A DNA stretch of 59,948 bases from positions 1-59,948 of the forward strand of contig JAEUOG010000009.1 in assembly GCA_016790815.1 (NCBI GenBank), read 5' to 3'. The stretch comes from Dechloromonas sp. (GTDB lineage Bacteria; Pseudomonadota; Gammaproteobacteria; Burkholderiales; Rhodocyclaceae). The notes under the pieces are model-generated. The model searched no databases, was not told the DNA's origin, and saw only the letters and a program-made list of their open reading frames with translations. Positions within the stretch are counted from its first letter, which is position 1, and every line of letters begins with the position of its first letter. The position numbers and the translations under genes are program-made. Shown here piece by piece: positions 10,972 through 19,512 of the stretch.

Positions 10972-12108
10972 TTACTCGTTGGCGATGCTGCGCCCAATCA
11001 CCAGCCGCTGGATGTCGTTCGCCCCTTCGTAGATCTGGGTGATGCGCACATCGCGGTAGATGCGTTCAACCGGGAAGTCCGAGGTGTAACCAACCCCGCC
11101 GTGGATCTGGATGGCGTCGGAAGCAATCTTCTCGGCCGCTTCGGAAGCGAACATCTTGGCCATCGAGGCTTCCTTCAAACACGGCTTGCCGGCATCCTTC
11201 AGCGTCGCAGCGCGCCAGGTCATCAGGCGAGCGGCATCGAGCAGGGTGTTCATGTCGGCCAGGCGAAACGAAACTGCCTGGTGATCGATGATCGGCACGC
11301 CGAAAGTGACACGTTCCTTGGCGTAGCGGATGGCTGCCTCAAACGCAGCGCGGGCCATGCCAACCGACTGTGCGGCAATGCCGATTCGGCCCGCTTCCAG
11401 ATTGGAGAGAGCGATCTTGTAGCCTTCGCCTTCCTTGCCGAGCAGCGCTGAAGCCGGCACGCGACAGTTCTCGAGGATGATCTGCACCGTATCGGAGGCG
11501 TGCTGGCCCATTTTTTCTTCAGTGCGGCCAACGATGAAGCCGGGTGTGGCCGTCGGCACCAGAAAGCAGGAAATTCCTTTCTTGCCGGCTGTCTTGTCGG
11601 TGACGGCGAAGACAATCGCCATCTGGGCGTGCTTGCCGGTGGTGATGAATTGTTTGACACCATTGAGCACGAAAGAATCACCATCGCGGTCAGCACGCGT
11701 GGTGATGGCCGAAGCGTCGGAGCCGGTATGCGGCTCGGTCAGGCAGAAGCAGCCAAGTTTGTCGCCGCGGGCCAAAGGCTTCAGCCATTCCTCCTTTTGT
11801 GCATCGGTGCCGTATTTCATGGTGATGCCGCAGGCCAGAGAGTTCTGGACCGAAATGACGGTCGAGGTGGAAGCATCGCCAGCGGCGATTTCTTCCAGCA
11901 TCAGGACCAGCGACATGTAATCCATACCTGCGCCGTCCCACTCTTCGGGCACGACCATGCCAAGGGCACCAAGAGCGCCCAGTTCCTTGAGCGCTTCGGC
12001 CGGGAAGGTGTGGTTCCTGTCCCATTCGGCGGCAAAGGGCGCCAGGCGTTCCTGTGCGAAGGCGCGCATGGTGTCGCGGATCATTTCCTGTTCTTGGGTA
12101 AGTATCAT
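10972..12108 (-). CDS. Short/branched-chain-type acyl-CoA dehydrogenase
   Basis: A 378-residue acyl-CoA dehydrogenase of the butyryl/short-branched-chain size class, starting MILTQEQEMIRDTMRAFAQE. Motifs include CFCLTEPHTGSDASAI, QFITTGKHA, the FAD/tetramer segment IQIHGGVGYTSDFPVERIYR and IYEGANDIQRLVIGR, whose Glu is the catalytic base position of this class. It makes the 2-enoyl-CoA for the hydratase in the operon and passes electrons to ETF (etfA at the window start). Substrate is not decidable from sequence; the neighbouring racemase suggests a 2-methylacyl-CoA. Confidence 0.93.
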   Translation of the reverse strand: MILTQEQEMIRDTMRAFAQERLAPFAAEWDRNHTFPAEALKELGALGALGMVVPEEWDGAGMDYMSLVLMLEEIAAGDASTSTVISVQNSLACGITMKYGTDAQKEEWLKPLARGDKLGCFCLTEPHTGSDASAITTRADRDGDSFVLNGVKQFITTGKHAQMAIVFAVTDKTAGKKGISCFLVPTATPGFIVGRTEEKMGQHASDTVQIILENCRVPASALLGKEGEGYKIALSNLEAGRIGIAAQSVGMARAAFEAAIRYAKERVTFGVPIIDHQAVSFRLADMNTLLDAARLMTWRAATLKDAGKPCLKEASMAKMFASEAAEKIASDAIQIHGGVGYTSDFPVERIYRDVRITQIYEGANDIQRLVIGRSIANE

Positions 12109-12119
12109 GATGGTTCCGT

Positions 12120-13301
12120 TCAGAGCATTTCAACGGCGACTGCAGTCGCTTCGCCGCCACCGATGCACAGCGAGGCCATGCCGCGCTTGAGACCGCGCTT
12201 TTTCAGAGCGCCCAGCAAGGTGACGATGATGCGGGCACCGGAGGCGCCAACTGGATGCCCCAGTGCGCAGGCACCGCCATGGACATTGACGATCTCGTGC
12301 GGCAGGTTGAATTCGCTCATGGCAGCCATGGTGACGGCAGCGAACGCTTCATTGACTTCCCACAGATCGACGTCGGATGCTTGCCAGCCGGCACGGGCCA
12401 AAGCCTTGCGAATGGAGCCGGCCGGTGCCGTGCTGAACCAGGCGGGTGCCTGGGCGAACACGGCATGGCTGGCGATGCGGGCAATCGGCGTCAGGCCATG
12501 GCTGCGCGCGGTCGATTCGCGCATCAGCATCAGTACGGCTGCGCCGTCGGAGATGCTGCTCGCGTTGGCGGCGGTGATCGTGCCATCCTTCTTGAAAGCT
12601 GGTTTCAGGCCGCGAATCTTGTCGAGCTTGGCCTTGAACGGCTGTTCATCGAACTTGATGACGGTGTCGCCATTCTTGCCCGGCAGCGTAACCGGGGCCA
12701 TTTCCCAATCGAAACTGCCATCTTCGTTGGCCGTCTTGGCGCGGGTTGTCGAGGCGATGGCGAAGTCATCCTGCGCTTCGCGGGTGAAGCCAAATTTCTC
12801 GACACAGGATTCGGCGAAAACGCCCATCGCTTTGCCACGCTCGTAGGCATCTTCCAGGCCGTCCAATGCCATGTGGTCGTACATCTGCGTGGCACCGTAT
12901 TTGACGCCTTTCCGGGCGAACATCAGGTGCGGCGCATTGGTCATGCTCTCCATGCCGCCGGCGATCACCACGTCAGCACTGCCGGCGAGCAGCATGTCGT
13001 GAGCGAACATGGTCGCTCGCATGCCGGAGCCGCACATCTTGCTCATCGTGACGGCCCCTGCCGATTGCGGCAGGCCCGCCTTCAGGGCTGCCTGGCGCGC
13101 CGGCGCCTGGCCCTGGCCAGCCATCAGGCAACAGCCGAGCAGCACTTCGTCAATGGCATCAGTGGGAACGCCAGCACGTTCGACGGCGGCACGAATGGCT
13201 ACTGCGCCCAGTTCCCAGGCAGTCAAGCCGGAGAAATCACCGAGCAGGCCACCAATGGGGGTGCGAGTGGCGGAAACGATAACTACAGGATCTTTGGACA
13301 T
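12120..13301 (-). CDS. Acetyl-CoA C-acetyltransferase (thiolase)
   Basis: A 393-residue thiolase beginning MSKDPVVIVSATRTPIGGLL. The nucleophilic Cys is in KMCGSGMRATMFAHD, the His in GGACALGHPVGASGARI and the second Cys in CIGGGEATAVAVEML. All three catalytic sites are intact. It cleaves 3-ketoacyl-CoA (or 2-methyl-3-ketoacyl-CoA) with CoA to release acetyl-CoA or propionyl-CoA, the last step of the operon's beta-oxidation round. It lies 11 bases before the dehydrogenase and 18 bases after the SDR gene, so cotranscription is very likely. Confidence 0.94.
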   Translation of the reverse strand: MSKDPVVIVSATRTPIGGLLGDFSGLTAWELGAVAIRAAVERAGVPTDAIDEVLLGCCLMAGQGQAPARQAALKAGLPQSAGAVTMSKMCGSGMRATMFAHDMLLAGSADVVIAGGMESMTNAPHLMFARKGVKYGATQMYDHMALDGLEDAYERGKAMGVFAESCVEKFGFTREAQDDFAIASTTRAKTANEDGSFDWEMAPVTLPGKNGDTVIKFDEQPFKAKLDKIRGLKPAFKKDGTITAANASSISDGAAVLMLMRESTARSHGLTPIARIASHAVFAQAPAWFSTAPAGSIRKALARAGWQASDVDLWEVNEAFAAVTMAAMSEFNLPHEIVNVHGGACALGHPVGASGARIIVTLLGALKKRGLKRGMASLCIGGGEATAVAVEML

Positions 13302-13319
13302 GTCGATATTCCTTGTGAA

Positions 13320-14084
13320 TTACTTGGCGGCCATGCGGATAGCGCCATCCATGCGGATGACCTCACCATTCAGGTACTGGTTGCTGAAAATGTGTTCAAC
13401 GAGAGCGGCGTACTCGGATGCCTTGCCCATACGCGAAGGGAAGGGAACCATCTTGCCGAGGGCGTCCTGCACTTCGGCCGGCATGCCCATCAGCATCGGC
13501 GTTTCCATGATCCCCGGCGCGATGGTCATGACGCGGATGCCGGCACGGGCCAGTTCGCGGGCAATGGGCAGGGTCATGGCGACGACGCCACCCTTGGAGG
13601 CGGCATAGGCGGCCTGGCCGAGCTGGCCGTCAAAGGCAGCAACGGAAGCGGTGCTGACGATGACGCCGCGCTCGCCGGTTTCATCCGGGGTGCTGGCGCT
13701 CATGATTTCGGCAGCGAGGCGGATCATGTTGAAGCTGCCAATCAGGTTGATGGTGATGGTGCGGGTGAAGGAGTCGAGTTTGTGCGCACCTTCCTTGCCG
13801 ACCACTTTCTCGGCCGGGGCGACACCGGCGCAATTGACCAGGCCGCGCAACTGACCCATCGACTGGGCAACGGCAAACGCATTGCGGGCACTTTCGTCGC
13901 TGGTCACATCTGTCTGCACGAAACGGGAATTGGCGCCGAGTTCGGCTTCGACCTTGGCGCCGGCTTCCGGATTGACGTCGACCAATACGGCCTTGCCGCC
14001 GCGTTCGACGATCATTTTGGCAGTGGCCGCGCCGAGGCCGGAAGCGCCGCCGGTAACGACGAAAACATTATCTTTGATCTGCAT
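13320..14084 (-). CDS. SDR-family 3-hydroxyacyl-CoA dehydrogenase (HSD17B10-like)
   Basis: A 254-residue short-chain dehydrogenase, first gene of the minus-strand operon. The N-terminal cofactor motif is [15 protein letters not shown] with the acidic VDVN that selects NAD; the catalytic motif is YAASKGG with Ser in [11 protein letters not shown] upstream. The sequence resembles type 2 3-hydroxyacyl-CoA dehydrogenase (HSD17B10), which oxidises 3-hydroxyacyl-CoA and 2-methyl-3-hydroxybutyryl-CoA. Combined with the racemase, this supports a branched-chain acyl-CoA pathway such as isoleucine or methyl-branched fatty acid breakdown. Confidence 0.9.
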   Translation of the reverse strand: MQIKDNVFVVTGGASGLGAATAKMIVERGGKAVLVDVNPEAGAKVEAELGANSRFVQTDVTSDESARNAFAVAQSMGQLRGLVNCAGVAPAEKVVGKEGAHKLDSFTRTITINLIGSFNMIRLAAEIMSASTPDETGERGVIVSTASVAAFDGQLGQAAYAASKGGVVAMTLPIARELARAGIRVMTIAPGIMETPMLMGMPAEVQDALGKMVPFPSRMGKASEYAALVEHIFSNQYLNGEVIRMDGAIRMAAK

Positions 14085-14159
14085 CTTGTCTCTCCATGTT
14101 GGACTGGTTAGCCGGGCGAACTGCCCGTTATGGGTGGATGTATTTCAGCCAGCAATTAT

Positions 14160-14194
14160 GCGAATCCGGCGCGCGGTGCCGATGCCGGATTCGC
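14160..14194. promoter_or_regulatory. Inverted repeat in the SDR/AraC divergent region, candidate operator
   Basis: GCGAATCCGGC (14160-14170) and GCCGGATTCGC (14184-14194) are perfect 11-bp inverted repeats 24 bp apart centre to centre. They sit between the divergent minus-strand acyl-CoA operon and the plus-strand AraC-type regulator. A TAGAAT hexamer at 14208-14213 could be a -10 for the regulator. A binding site for the adjacent regulator is inferred. Confidence 0.5.
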
Positions 14195-14234
14195 TCAACT
14201 TGAATGCTAGAATTTGCAACTACCCCAAGCTGGC

Positions 14235-15275
14235 ATGCCGGATATGGACGCAAATAACACCGAAAAAGGCACCATATCGATCTGCTTCGTCGAGGAGGCG
14301 TTGCGCGGCATTCGCCAGCTCGGTTTCGATTGCAATGCGCTGCTGCTCCAGGCCGGCATCTCTCCGGAGTTGTTGAGTTCGCCGCAGGCGCGGGTGTCAT
14401 CGACGCACTACGGCCAGCTCTGGCATGGCATCGCCCAGACGCTCGACGACGAGTTCTTCGGCATGGATAGCCATCGGATGAAGGCAGGCAGTTTTACCCT
14501 GCTTTGCCACACACTGATTCATAGCGACAGCCTTGAACGTGCGCTGCGTCGCGCCTTGCGCTTTTTGGGGCTGGTGCTCGATGACATGGCCGGTGAATTG
14601 CATTGTGAAGCGGGTGTTGCGCGTATCGTGCTCAGGGATGCTGGGGCGGCGGCGCCCAAGCGCGCCTTTGCCTACGGCACGTATCTGCTGATATTGCACG
14701 GGCTGGCCTGCTGGCTGGTTGGGCGACGGATTCCCGTGTTGAGGGCCGATTTTCGTTGCCCTGAACCCGGGTTCAGCAGCGAGTGGCGGATTCTCTTTGC
14801 GCAGGAACTGGGTTTCGACCAGCCGCATTCCGGCATTTCCTTTCCGCTTGAATATCTGGCCATGCCGAATATTCAGAATGAGCGGACGATGAAGGAATTC
14901 CTGCGCAGCGCCCCCGCCAATTTTTTGGTGAAATACAAGAACAGCACCAGCCTGACGGCGAAAATTCGTCGTCGTCTGCGCGAAATGCCGCCGTCCGCCT
15001 GGCCTGATTTTGCGACGCTGGCCCAGCAGTTTCATGCCTCTGCGGCGACCCTGCGCCGGCGTCTGGACGACGAAGGGCAATCCTACCGTTCCATTCTTGA
15101 CGATTTGCGCCGCGATCTGGCGATCACCCTGCTCAGCGATACGCAGCAGGGAATCAGCGAAATCGCCGAGGCGCTGGGTTTTGCCGAACCCAGCGCTTTT
15201 CACCGGGCCTTCAAGAAATGGACTGGCGCTCGGCCGGGCGAATACCGCTGCGCGATCGGCATCCGACAAACATAG
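14235..15275 (+). CDS. AraC-family transcriptional regulator (Arabinose_bd + HTH_18)
   Basis: About 346 residues. The N-terminal two thirds match the Arabinose_bd-type domain of OruR-like AraC regulators (GMDSHRMKAGSFTLLCHTLI), and the C-terminus is an AraC helix-turn-helix pair, with ISEIAEALGFAEPSAFHRAF as the second HTH. It lies between two divergent acyl-CoA gene clusters and is therefore the likely regulator of one or both, responding to an acid or CoA ester. The start is uncertain: ATG at 14235 or 14244, neither with a convincing ribosome site; a TTG at 14214 also keeps the frame open. The inverted repeat at 14160-14194 is a candidate target. Confidence 0.88.
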   Translation: MPDMDANNTEKGTISICFVEEALRGIRQLGFDCNALLLQAGISPELLSSPQARVSSTHYGQLWHGIAQTLDDEFFGMDSHRMKAGSFTLLCHTLIHSDSLERALRRALRFLGLVLDDMAGELHCEAGVARIVLRDAGAAAPKRAFAYGTYLLILHGLACWLVGRRIPVLRADFRCPEPGFSSEWRILFAQELGFDQPHSGISFPLEYLAMPNIQNERTMKEFLRSAPANFLVKYKNSTSLTAKIRRRLREMPPSAWPDFATLAQQFHASAATLRRRLDDEGQSYRSILDDLRRDLAITLLSDTQQGISEIAEALGFAEPSAFHRAFKKWTGARPGEYRCAIGIRQT

Positions 15276-15286
15276 GAATATTCCTA
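15273..15286. promoter_or_regulatory. 14-bp palindrome before the acyl-CoA ligase operon
   Basis: TAGGAATATTCCTA is a perfect palindrome overlapping the stop codon of the AraC-type gene and lying 85 bases before the ligase start. Its position suits an operator for the plus-strand operon. No sequence match to a known regulator site is claimed. Confidence 0.4.
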
Positions 15287-15370
15287 CAGCGTTTGCAGAA
15301 ATATCCGGCTTTTCCGGGCGCCTGAAGCGGCTAGTCTCCTTCTTCTAAATCAATAACGAAGGAGACCAAC

Positions 15371-17008
15371 ATGCCCTTGCATGCCATCGACGTTACCCCG
15401 TCGGCCTACGCCTATCCGCTGCTGATCAAGCAACTATTGCATTCTGCCCGGGCTACGGCAGGCGAGCAGGAAGTCGTTTATCGCGACCAGTCCCGCTACA
15501 GCTATCGCCAGTTCTTTGAGCGTATTTCCCGCCTGGCCAATGCGCTGTCCGGGCTCGACGTCGGGCCGGGCAGCACGGTGGCGGTCATGGACTGGGACAG
15601 CCATCGCTATCTGGAAGCCTTCTTCGCCGTGCCGATGATGGGCGCGGTGCTGCAAACGGTGAATGTGCGCCTCTCGCCGGAACAGATCCTGTACACGCTG
15701 AATCATGCCAAGGCCGACATTGTTGCGGTCAACGTCGAATTCATCCCGATTCTGGCGATCATCAAGGATCAGCTCGAGACAGTGAAGAAGTTCATCCTGA
15801 TCACCGACGATGGTTCGACGATGAGCAGCTTCAAGGTGCCCTACGCCGGCGAGTACGAAGCCCTGCTGGCAGCGGCGCCGGCCAGCTACGACTTCCCTGA
15901 TTTCGACGAAAACACCCGCGCCACGACCTTCTACACCACCGGCACCACCGGTCTGCCGAAGGGCGTCTATTTCAGCCACCGCCAACTCGTGCTGCACACG
16001 CTGGGCGTGGCGACGGCGCTTGGCACCTCAGCCGGGCAGGGAAGACTGCATCGCGACGACGTCTATATGCCGATCACGCCGATGTTCCACGTACACGCCT
16101 GGGGCATGCCGTATGTCGCCACCATGCTCGGGCTGAAGCAGGTCTATCCCGGCCGCTACACGCCGGACATGCTGCTGCAGCTGATCGACAAGGAAAGCGT
16201 CACTTTCACGCATTGCGTGCCGACCATCCTGCACATGCTCCTGAGCAACAAGGCCGGCGAGAACGTCGACCTGTCGCGCTGCAAGATGATCATCGGCGGC
16301 GCCGCCTTCCCCAAGGGCTTGGCAGCGGCCGCGCTGGCCCGCGGGATGGATGTCTTCACCGGCTACGGCATGTCGGAAACCTGCCCGATCCTGACCATCG
16401 CCCATGTTCGCGAGGAGTTGCCGGATGCCGACGCCCAGGCAGCCGAACGCATCAAGACCGGCTACACCATTCCGCTCGTCGATCTGCATACGGTCGATGC
16501 CGAGATGCTTGACGTCGAGCGCGACGGCAAGGCGACCGGCGAGATCGTCGTCCGTGCCCCGTGGCTGACCCAGGGCTACCTGCACAATCCGGCGGCGTCG
16601 GAGGAATTGTGGGAAGGCGGCTACCTGCACACCGGCGACATCGGCACCATCGACCCGCGCGGCATGCTGACGGTGACCGACCGGCTGAAGGACGTCATCA
16701 AGACCGGGGGCGAATGGGTCTCCTCGCTCGAACTGGAAAGCGTCATTTCGCAGCACCCGGCGGTCAACGAAGTCGCCGTCATCGGCATCAAGGACGACAA
16801 GTGGGGCGAGCGGCCGCTGGCCATGATCGTCCTGCGCGCCGAGCACACGGCGACAGTCGACGACATCAAGCAGCACGTCCTGCGCTTCGCCGAGGAAGGC
16901 CATATTTCCAAATTTGCCGTGCCCGAGCAGGTTCGTTTTGTCGACAGCCTGGCCCGGACCAGCGTCGGCAAGCTCAACAAGAAGGCCATGCGCGAGCAAC
17001 TGGCCTGA
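15371..17008 (+). CDS. Fatty acid--CoA ligase (AMP-binding)
   Basis: A 545-residue acyl-adenylate-forming enzyme that activates a free fatty acid with ATP and CoA. Motifs: the P-loop-like TFYTTGTTGLPKGVYFSH (near residue 185), GYGMSETCP, YLHTGDIGTIDPRGMLTVTD, DRLKDVIKTGGEWVSSLELE and the C-terminal Lys in TSVGKLNKKAMRE. Length and motifs fit medium/long-chain acyl-CoA ligases. It has an AAGGAG ribosome site and starts a plus-strand operon with hydroxyacyl-CoA dehydrogenase/hydratase, thiolase and acyl-CoA dehydrogenase, so ligase plus these enzymes make a full beta-oxidation set. Confidence 0.93.
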   Translation: MPLHAIDVTPSAYAYPLLIKQLLHSARATAGEQEVVYRDQSRYSYRQFFERISRLANALSGLDVGPGSTVAVMDWDSHRYLEAFFAVPMMGAVLQTVNVRLSPEQILYTLNHAKADIVAVNVEFIPILAIIKDQLETVKKFILITDDGSTMSSFKVPYAGEYEALLAAAPASYDFPDFDENTRATTFYTTGTTGLPKGVYFSHRQLVLHTLGVATALGTSAGQGRLHRDDVYMPITPMFHVHAWGMPYVATMLGLKQVYPGRYTPDMLLQLIDKESVTFTHCVPTILHMLLSNKAGENVDLSRCKMIIGGAAFPKGLAAAALARGMDVFTGYGMSETCPILTIAHVREELPDADAQAAERIKTGYTIPLVDLHTVDAEMLDVERDGKATGEIVVRAPWLTQGYLHNPAASEELWEGGYLHTGDIGTIDPRGMLTVTDRLKDVIKTGGEWVSSLELESVISQHPAVNEVAVIGIKDDKWGERPLAMIVLRAEHTATVDDIKQHVLRFAEEGHISKFAVPEQVRFVDSLARTSVGKLNKKAMREQLA

Positions 17009-17032
17009 TAACGCGATTCAGGAGAATCAGCA

Positions 17033-19429
17033 ATGAAACTAGTGGTCAATAAAGCGGCCGTTCTCGGTGCTGGCGTCATGGGGGCGCAGATTGCCGCCCA
17101 CCTCGCCAACGCCAACGTGCCGGTGGTGCTGTTCGACCTGCCGGCCAAGGAGGGCGACAAGAACGGCGTCGTCAAGAAGGCGCTCGATGGCCTCAAGCGC
17201 CTGCAACCGTCGCCGCTGGTGACGCGCGACAAGCTGCAATACATCGACGCCGCCAACTACGAGGAACATCTGGAACTGCTTTCCGGCTGCGATCTGGTCA
17301 TCGAAGCCATTGCCGAGCGGATGGACTGGAAGAACGATCTGTATTCCAGAATTGCCCCGTTTTTGCCGTCGACCGCAGTCATCGCCTCCAACACCTCCGG
17401 CCTGTCGATCAATGCACTGGCCGACGGCTTGCCGGAGGCGCTGCGCCCGAACTTCTGCGGCATCCACTTCTTCAACCCGCCGCGCTACATGCCGCTGGTC
17501 GAAATCATCGCCACCCTCGGCACCGATCCGGCCACGCTTGATGGTCTCGAAAGCTGGCTGACCTCGCGCCTCGGCAAGGGCGTTGTCCGTGCCCTTGATA
17601 CGCCGAACTTCGTGGCCAATCGCATCGGCGTCTTCTCGATTCTGGCGGTCATGCATCACACCACGGCCTTCGGACTCGGTCTGGATACCGTCGACGGCCT
17701 GACCGGCCCGAAGATCGGGCGCCCGAAAAGCGCCACCTACCGGACCGGCGATGTCGTTGGCCTCGACACCCTGGCCCATGTCGTCAAGACCATGCGCGAC
17801 ACCCTGCCGGGCGATCCCTGGCATGGCTACTTCAATGTTCCGGCCTGGCTCGACGGCCTGATCGCCAAGGGCGCGCTCGGCCAGAAAACCAAGGGCGGCA
17901 TCTTCTGCAAGCAGGGCAAGGAGATCCAGGTCTTCGACCCAGCGACCGGCAAATATCGCCAGAGTAACGACGGCCTGGCCGTTGAAGTAGACGCCATGCT
18001 CAAGATGAGCGATCCGGCGGCCCGCCTGAGTGCGCTGCGTACCTCCAATCATCCGCAGGCCAAGTTCCTGTGGGCGATCTTCCGCGATCTGTTCCACTAC
18101 TGTGCGGTGCAACTCGAAAATGTTGCCGACAACGCCCGCGATGTTGATTTCGCGCTGCGCTGGGGCTTCGGCTGGGCGCAGGGGCCGTTCGAACTCTGGC
18201 AGGCCGCCGGCTGGGCCGAAACGGCGCAGGCGATTGTCGCCGACATCGCCGCCGGCAAGGCCATGAGCAGCGTGCCGCTGCCGGCCTGGGTGATGACCAA
18301 GGGGCGCAGTGGTGTGCATGGCTCGGCCGGTGCGTGGTCGGCCAGCCGTCAAGGCAATGTGCCGCGCTCGACCCTGCCGGTCTATGGCCGCCAGCTCTTC
18401 CCGGAACTGCTGTTGGGTGAAACCCTGGCCCAACCGGAAAAGAGCGGCAAAACCCTGTTCGAAAACGACGGTGTCCGCTTGTGGACGCTGCCGGCGGTCG
18501 ACGCCGGGATTGGCATCATTTCCTTCAAGTCCAAAATGCACGCCATCGGTGACGAAGTGCTCGAAGGCGTGCTGGCTGCCCTCAAGCAGGCGGCCGGCAG
18601 TCTGGATGGCCTGGTCATTTGGCACGATGCGCCATTTGCCGTCGGCGCCAATCTCAAACAGATCAGCGATGCCTGTGTTGCCGGTGATTTCGACCGGCTC
18701 GAACAGACGGTAGCCAAATTCCAGCAAGCGACGATGGCGGTCAAGTACGCCCCAATACCTGTGGTGGCTGCCGTGCAGGGCATGGCGCTGGGTGGCGGTT
18801 GCGAGTTCGCCATGCACGCCGCCAAGCGCGTGCTGGCACTGGAAAGCTATCTCGGTCTGGTCGAAGTCGGCGTCGGTCTGATCCCGGCCGGCGGCGGCTG
18901 CAAGGAGCTGGCGCTGCGCGCGGCCCGCTGGGCGGCACAATCCGGCGCTTCGGGCGAAGTGCTCGGCAACCTGTCGCCAACCTTCATGACCGTGGCCATG
19001 GGCAAGATGAGCAAGAGCGCCCATGAAGCAATCGGTCTCGGTTTCGGCAAGACTGGCGACACGATCCTGTTCAATGCCCGCGAGCTGCTCTTCGTCGCCC
19101 TCAAGGAAGCCCGCCTGCTGGCCGATGCCGGTTATGTCCCGCCGGTCCCGGCGCGTGGCGTGCCAGTCGCAGGTCGGGCCGGTATTGCCAGCATGGAAAT
19201 GACGCTGGTGAACATGCGCGAAGGCGGCATGATCTCGGCCCACGACTATCGCGTTTCCCGTGCCGTGGCCGTTGCCCTGTGTGGCGGCGAAATTGAATAC
19301 GGCAGCCTGGTCGACGAAGCTTGGCTGCTGGCCGTCGAACGCCGGCAATTCCTCGAACTCCTCAAAACCCCGGAAACCCAGGCGCGCATCAAGCACATGC
19401 TGGACACCGGCAAACCCCTGAGGAACTAG
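17033..19429 (+). CDS. 3-hydroxyacyl-CoA dehydrogenase / enoyl-CoA hydratase fusion
   Basis: A 798-residue bifunctional beta-oxidation enzyme. The order is dehydrogenase first: NAD-binding AAVLGAGVMGAQIAAHLANA at about residues 7-26, then HFFNPPRYMPLVEII and the 3HCDH C-terminal domains. A crotonase-type hydratase domain follows near residues 480-720 (VQGMALGGGCEFAMHA and VEVGVGLIPAGGGC). This order matches FadN-type proteins rather than E. coli FadB, in which the hydratase comes first. RBS CAGGAGA lies before the ATG. It works with the thiolase at 19513 and the acyl-CoA dehydrogenase at 20723. Confidence 0.94.
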   Translation: MKLVVNKAAVLGAGVMGAQIAAHLANANVPVVLFDLPAKEGDKNGVVKKALDGLKRLQPSPLVTRDKLQYIDAANYEEHLELLSGCDLVIEAIAERMDWKNDLYSRIAPFLPSTAVIASNTSGLSINALADGLPEALRPNFCGIHFFNPPRYMPLVEIIATLGTDPATLDGLESWLTSRLGKGVVRALDTPNFVANRIGVFSILAVMHHTTAFGLGLDTVDGLTGPKIGRPKSATYRTGDVVGLDTLAHVVKTMRDTLPGDPWHGYFNVPAWLDGLIAKGALGQKTKGGIFCKQGKEIQVFDPATGKYRQSNDGLAVEVDAMLKMSDPAARLSALRTSNHPQAKFLWAIFRDLFHYCAVQLENVADNARDVDFALRWGFGWAQGPFELWQAAGWAETAQAIVADIAAGKAMSSVPLPAWVMTKGRSGVHGSAGAWSASRQGNVPRSTLPVYGRQLFPELLLGETLAQPEKSGKTLFENDGVRLWTLPAVDAGIGIISFKSKMHAIGDEVLEGVLAALKQAAGSLDGLVIWHDAPFAVGANLKQISDACVAGDFDRLEQTVAKFQQATMAVKYAPIPVVAAVQGMALGGGCEFAMHAAKRVLALESYLGLVEVGVGLIPAGGGCKELALRAARWAAQSGASGEVLGNLSPTFMTVAMGKMSKSAHEAIGLGFGKTGDTILFNARELLFVALKEARLLADAGYVPPVPARGVPVAGRAGIASMEMTLVNMREGGMISAHDYRVSRAVAVALCGGEIEYGSLVDEAWLLAVERRQFLELLKTPETQARIKHMLDTGKPLRN

Positions 19430-19450
19430 TTACCCAGGATCGAGGATCGA

Positions 19451-19490
19451 GTTGCCTAGGGGGTTGCTAACAGCTCAAGCCCCTAACAAC
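19451..19490 (+). other. Hairpin in the gap before the thiolase gene
   Basis: In the 83-base gap, TAGGGG (19457-19462) can pair with CCCCTA (19480-19485), extended by GTTG and CAAC at the outer ends. GGATCGA is also directly repeated at 19438-19451. No T run follows, so an RNA-processing or stabilising hairpin is more likely than a terminator. Confidence 0.35.
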
Positions 19491-19512
19491 TAATAGCTAA
19501 AAAGGAATTCAA

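Noticed and set aside
12255-14111. 618-codon plus-strand frame opposite the thiolase and SDR genes
   Set aside because: Antisense shadow of two genes with clear catalytic motifs; the translation is Gly/His/Asp-rich with no domain.
17039-19396. 785-codon minus-strand frame
   Set aside because: Antisense of the hydroxyacyl-CoA dehydrogenase/hydratase fusion; caused by GC-rich third positions.
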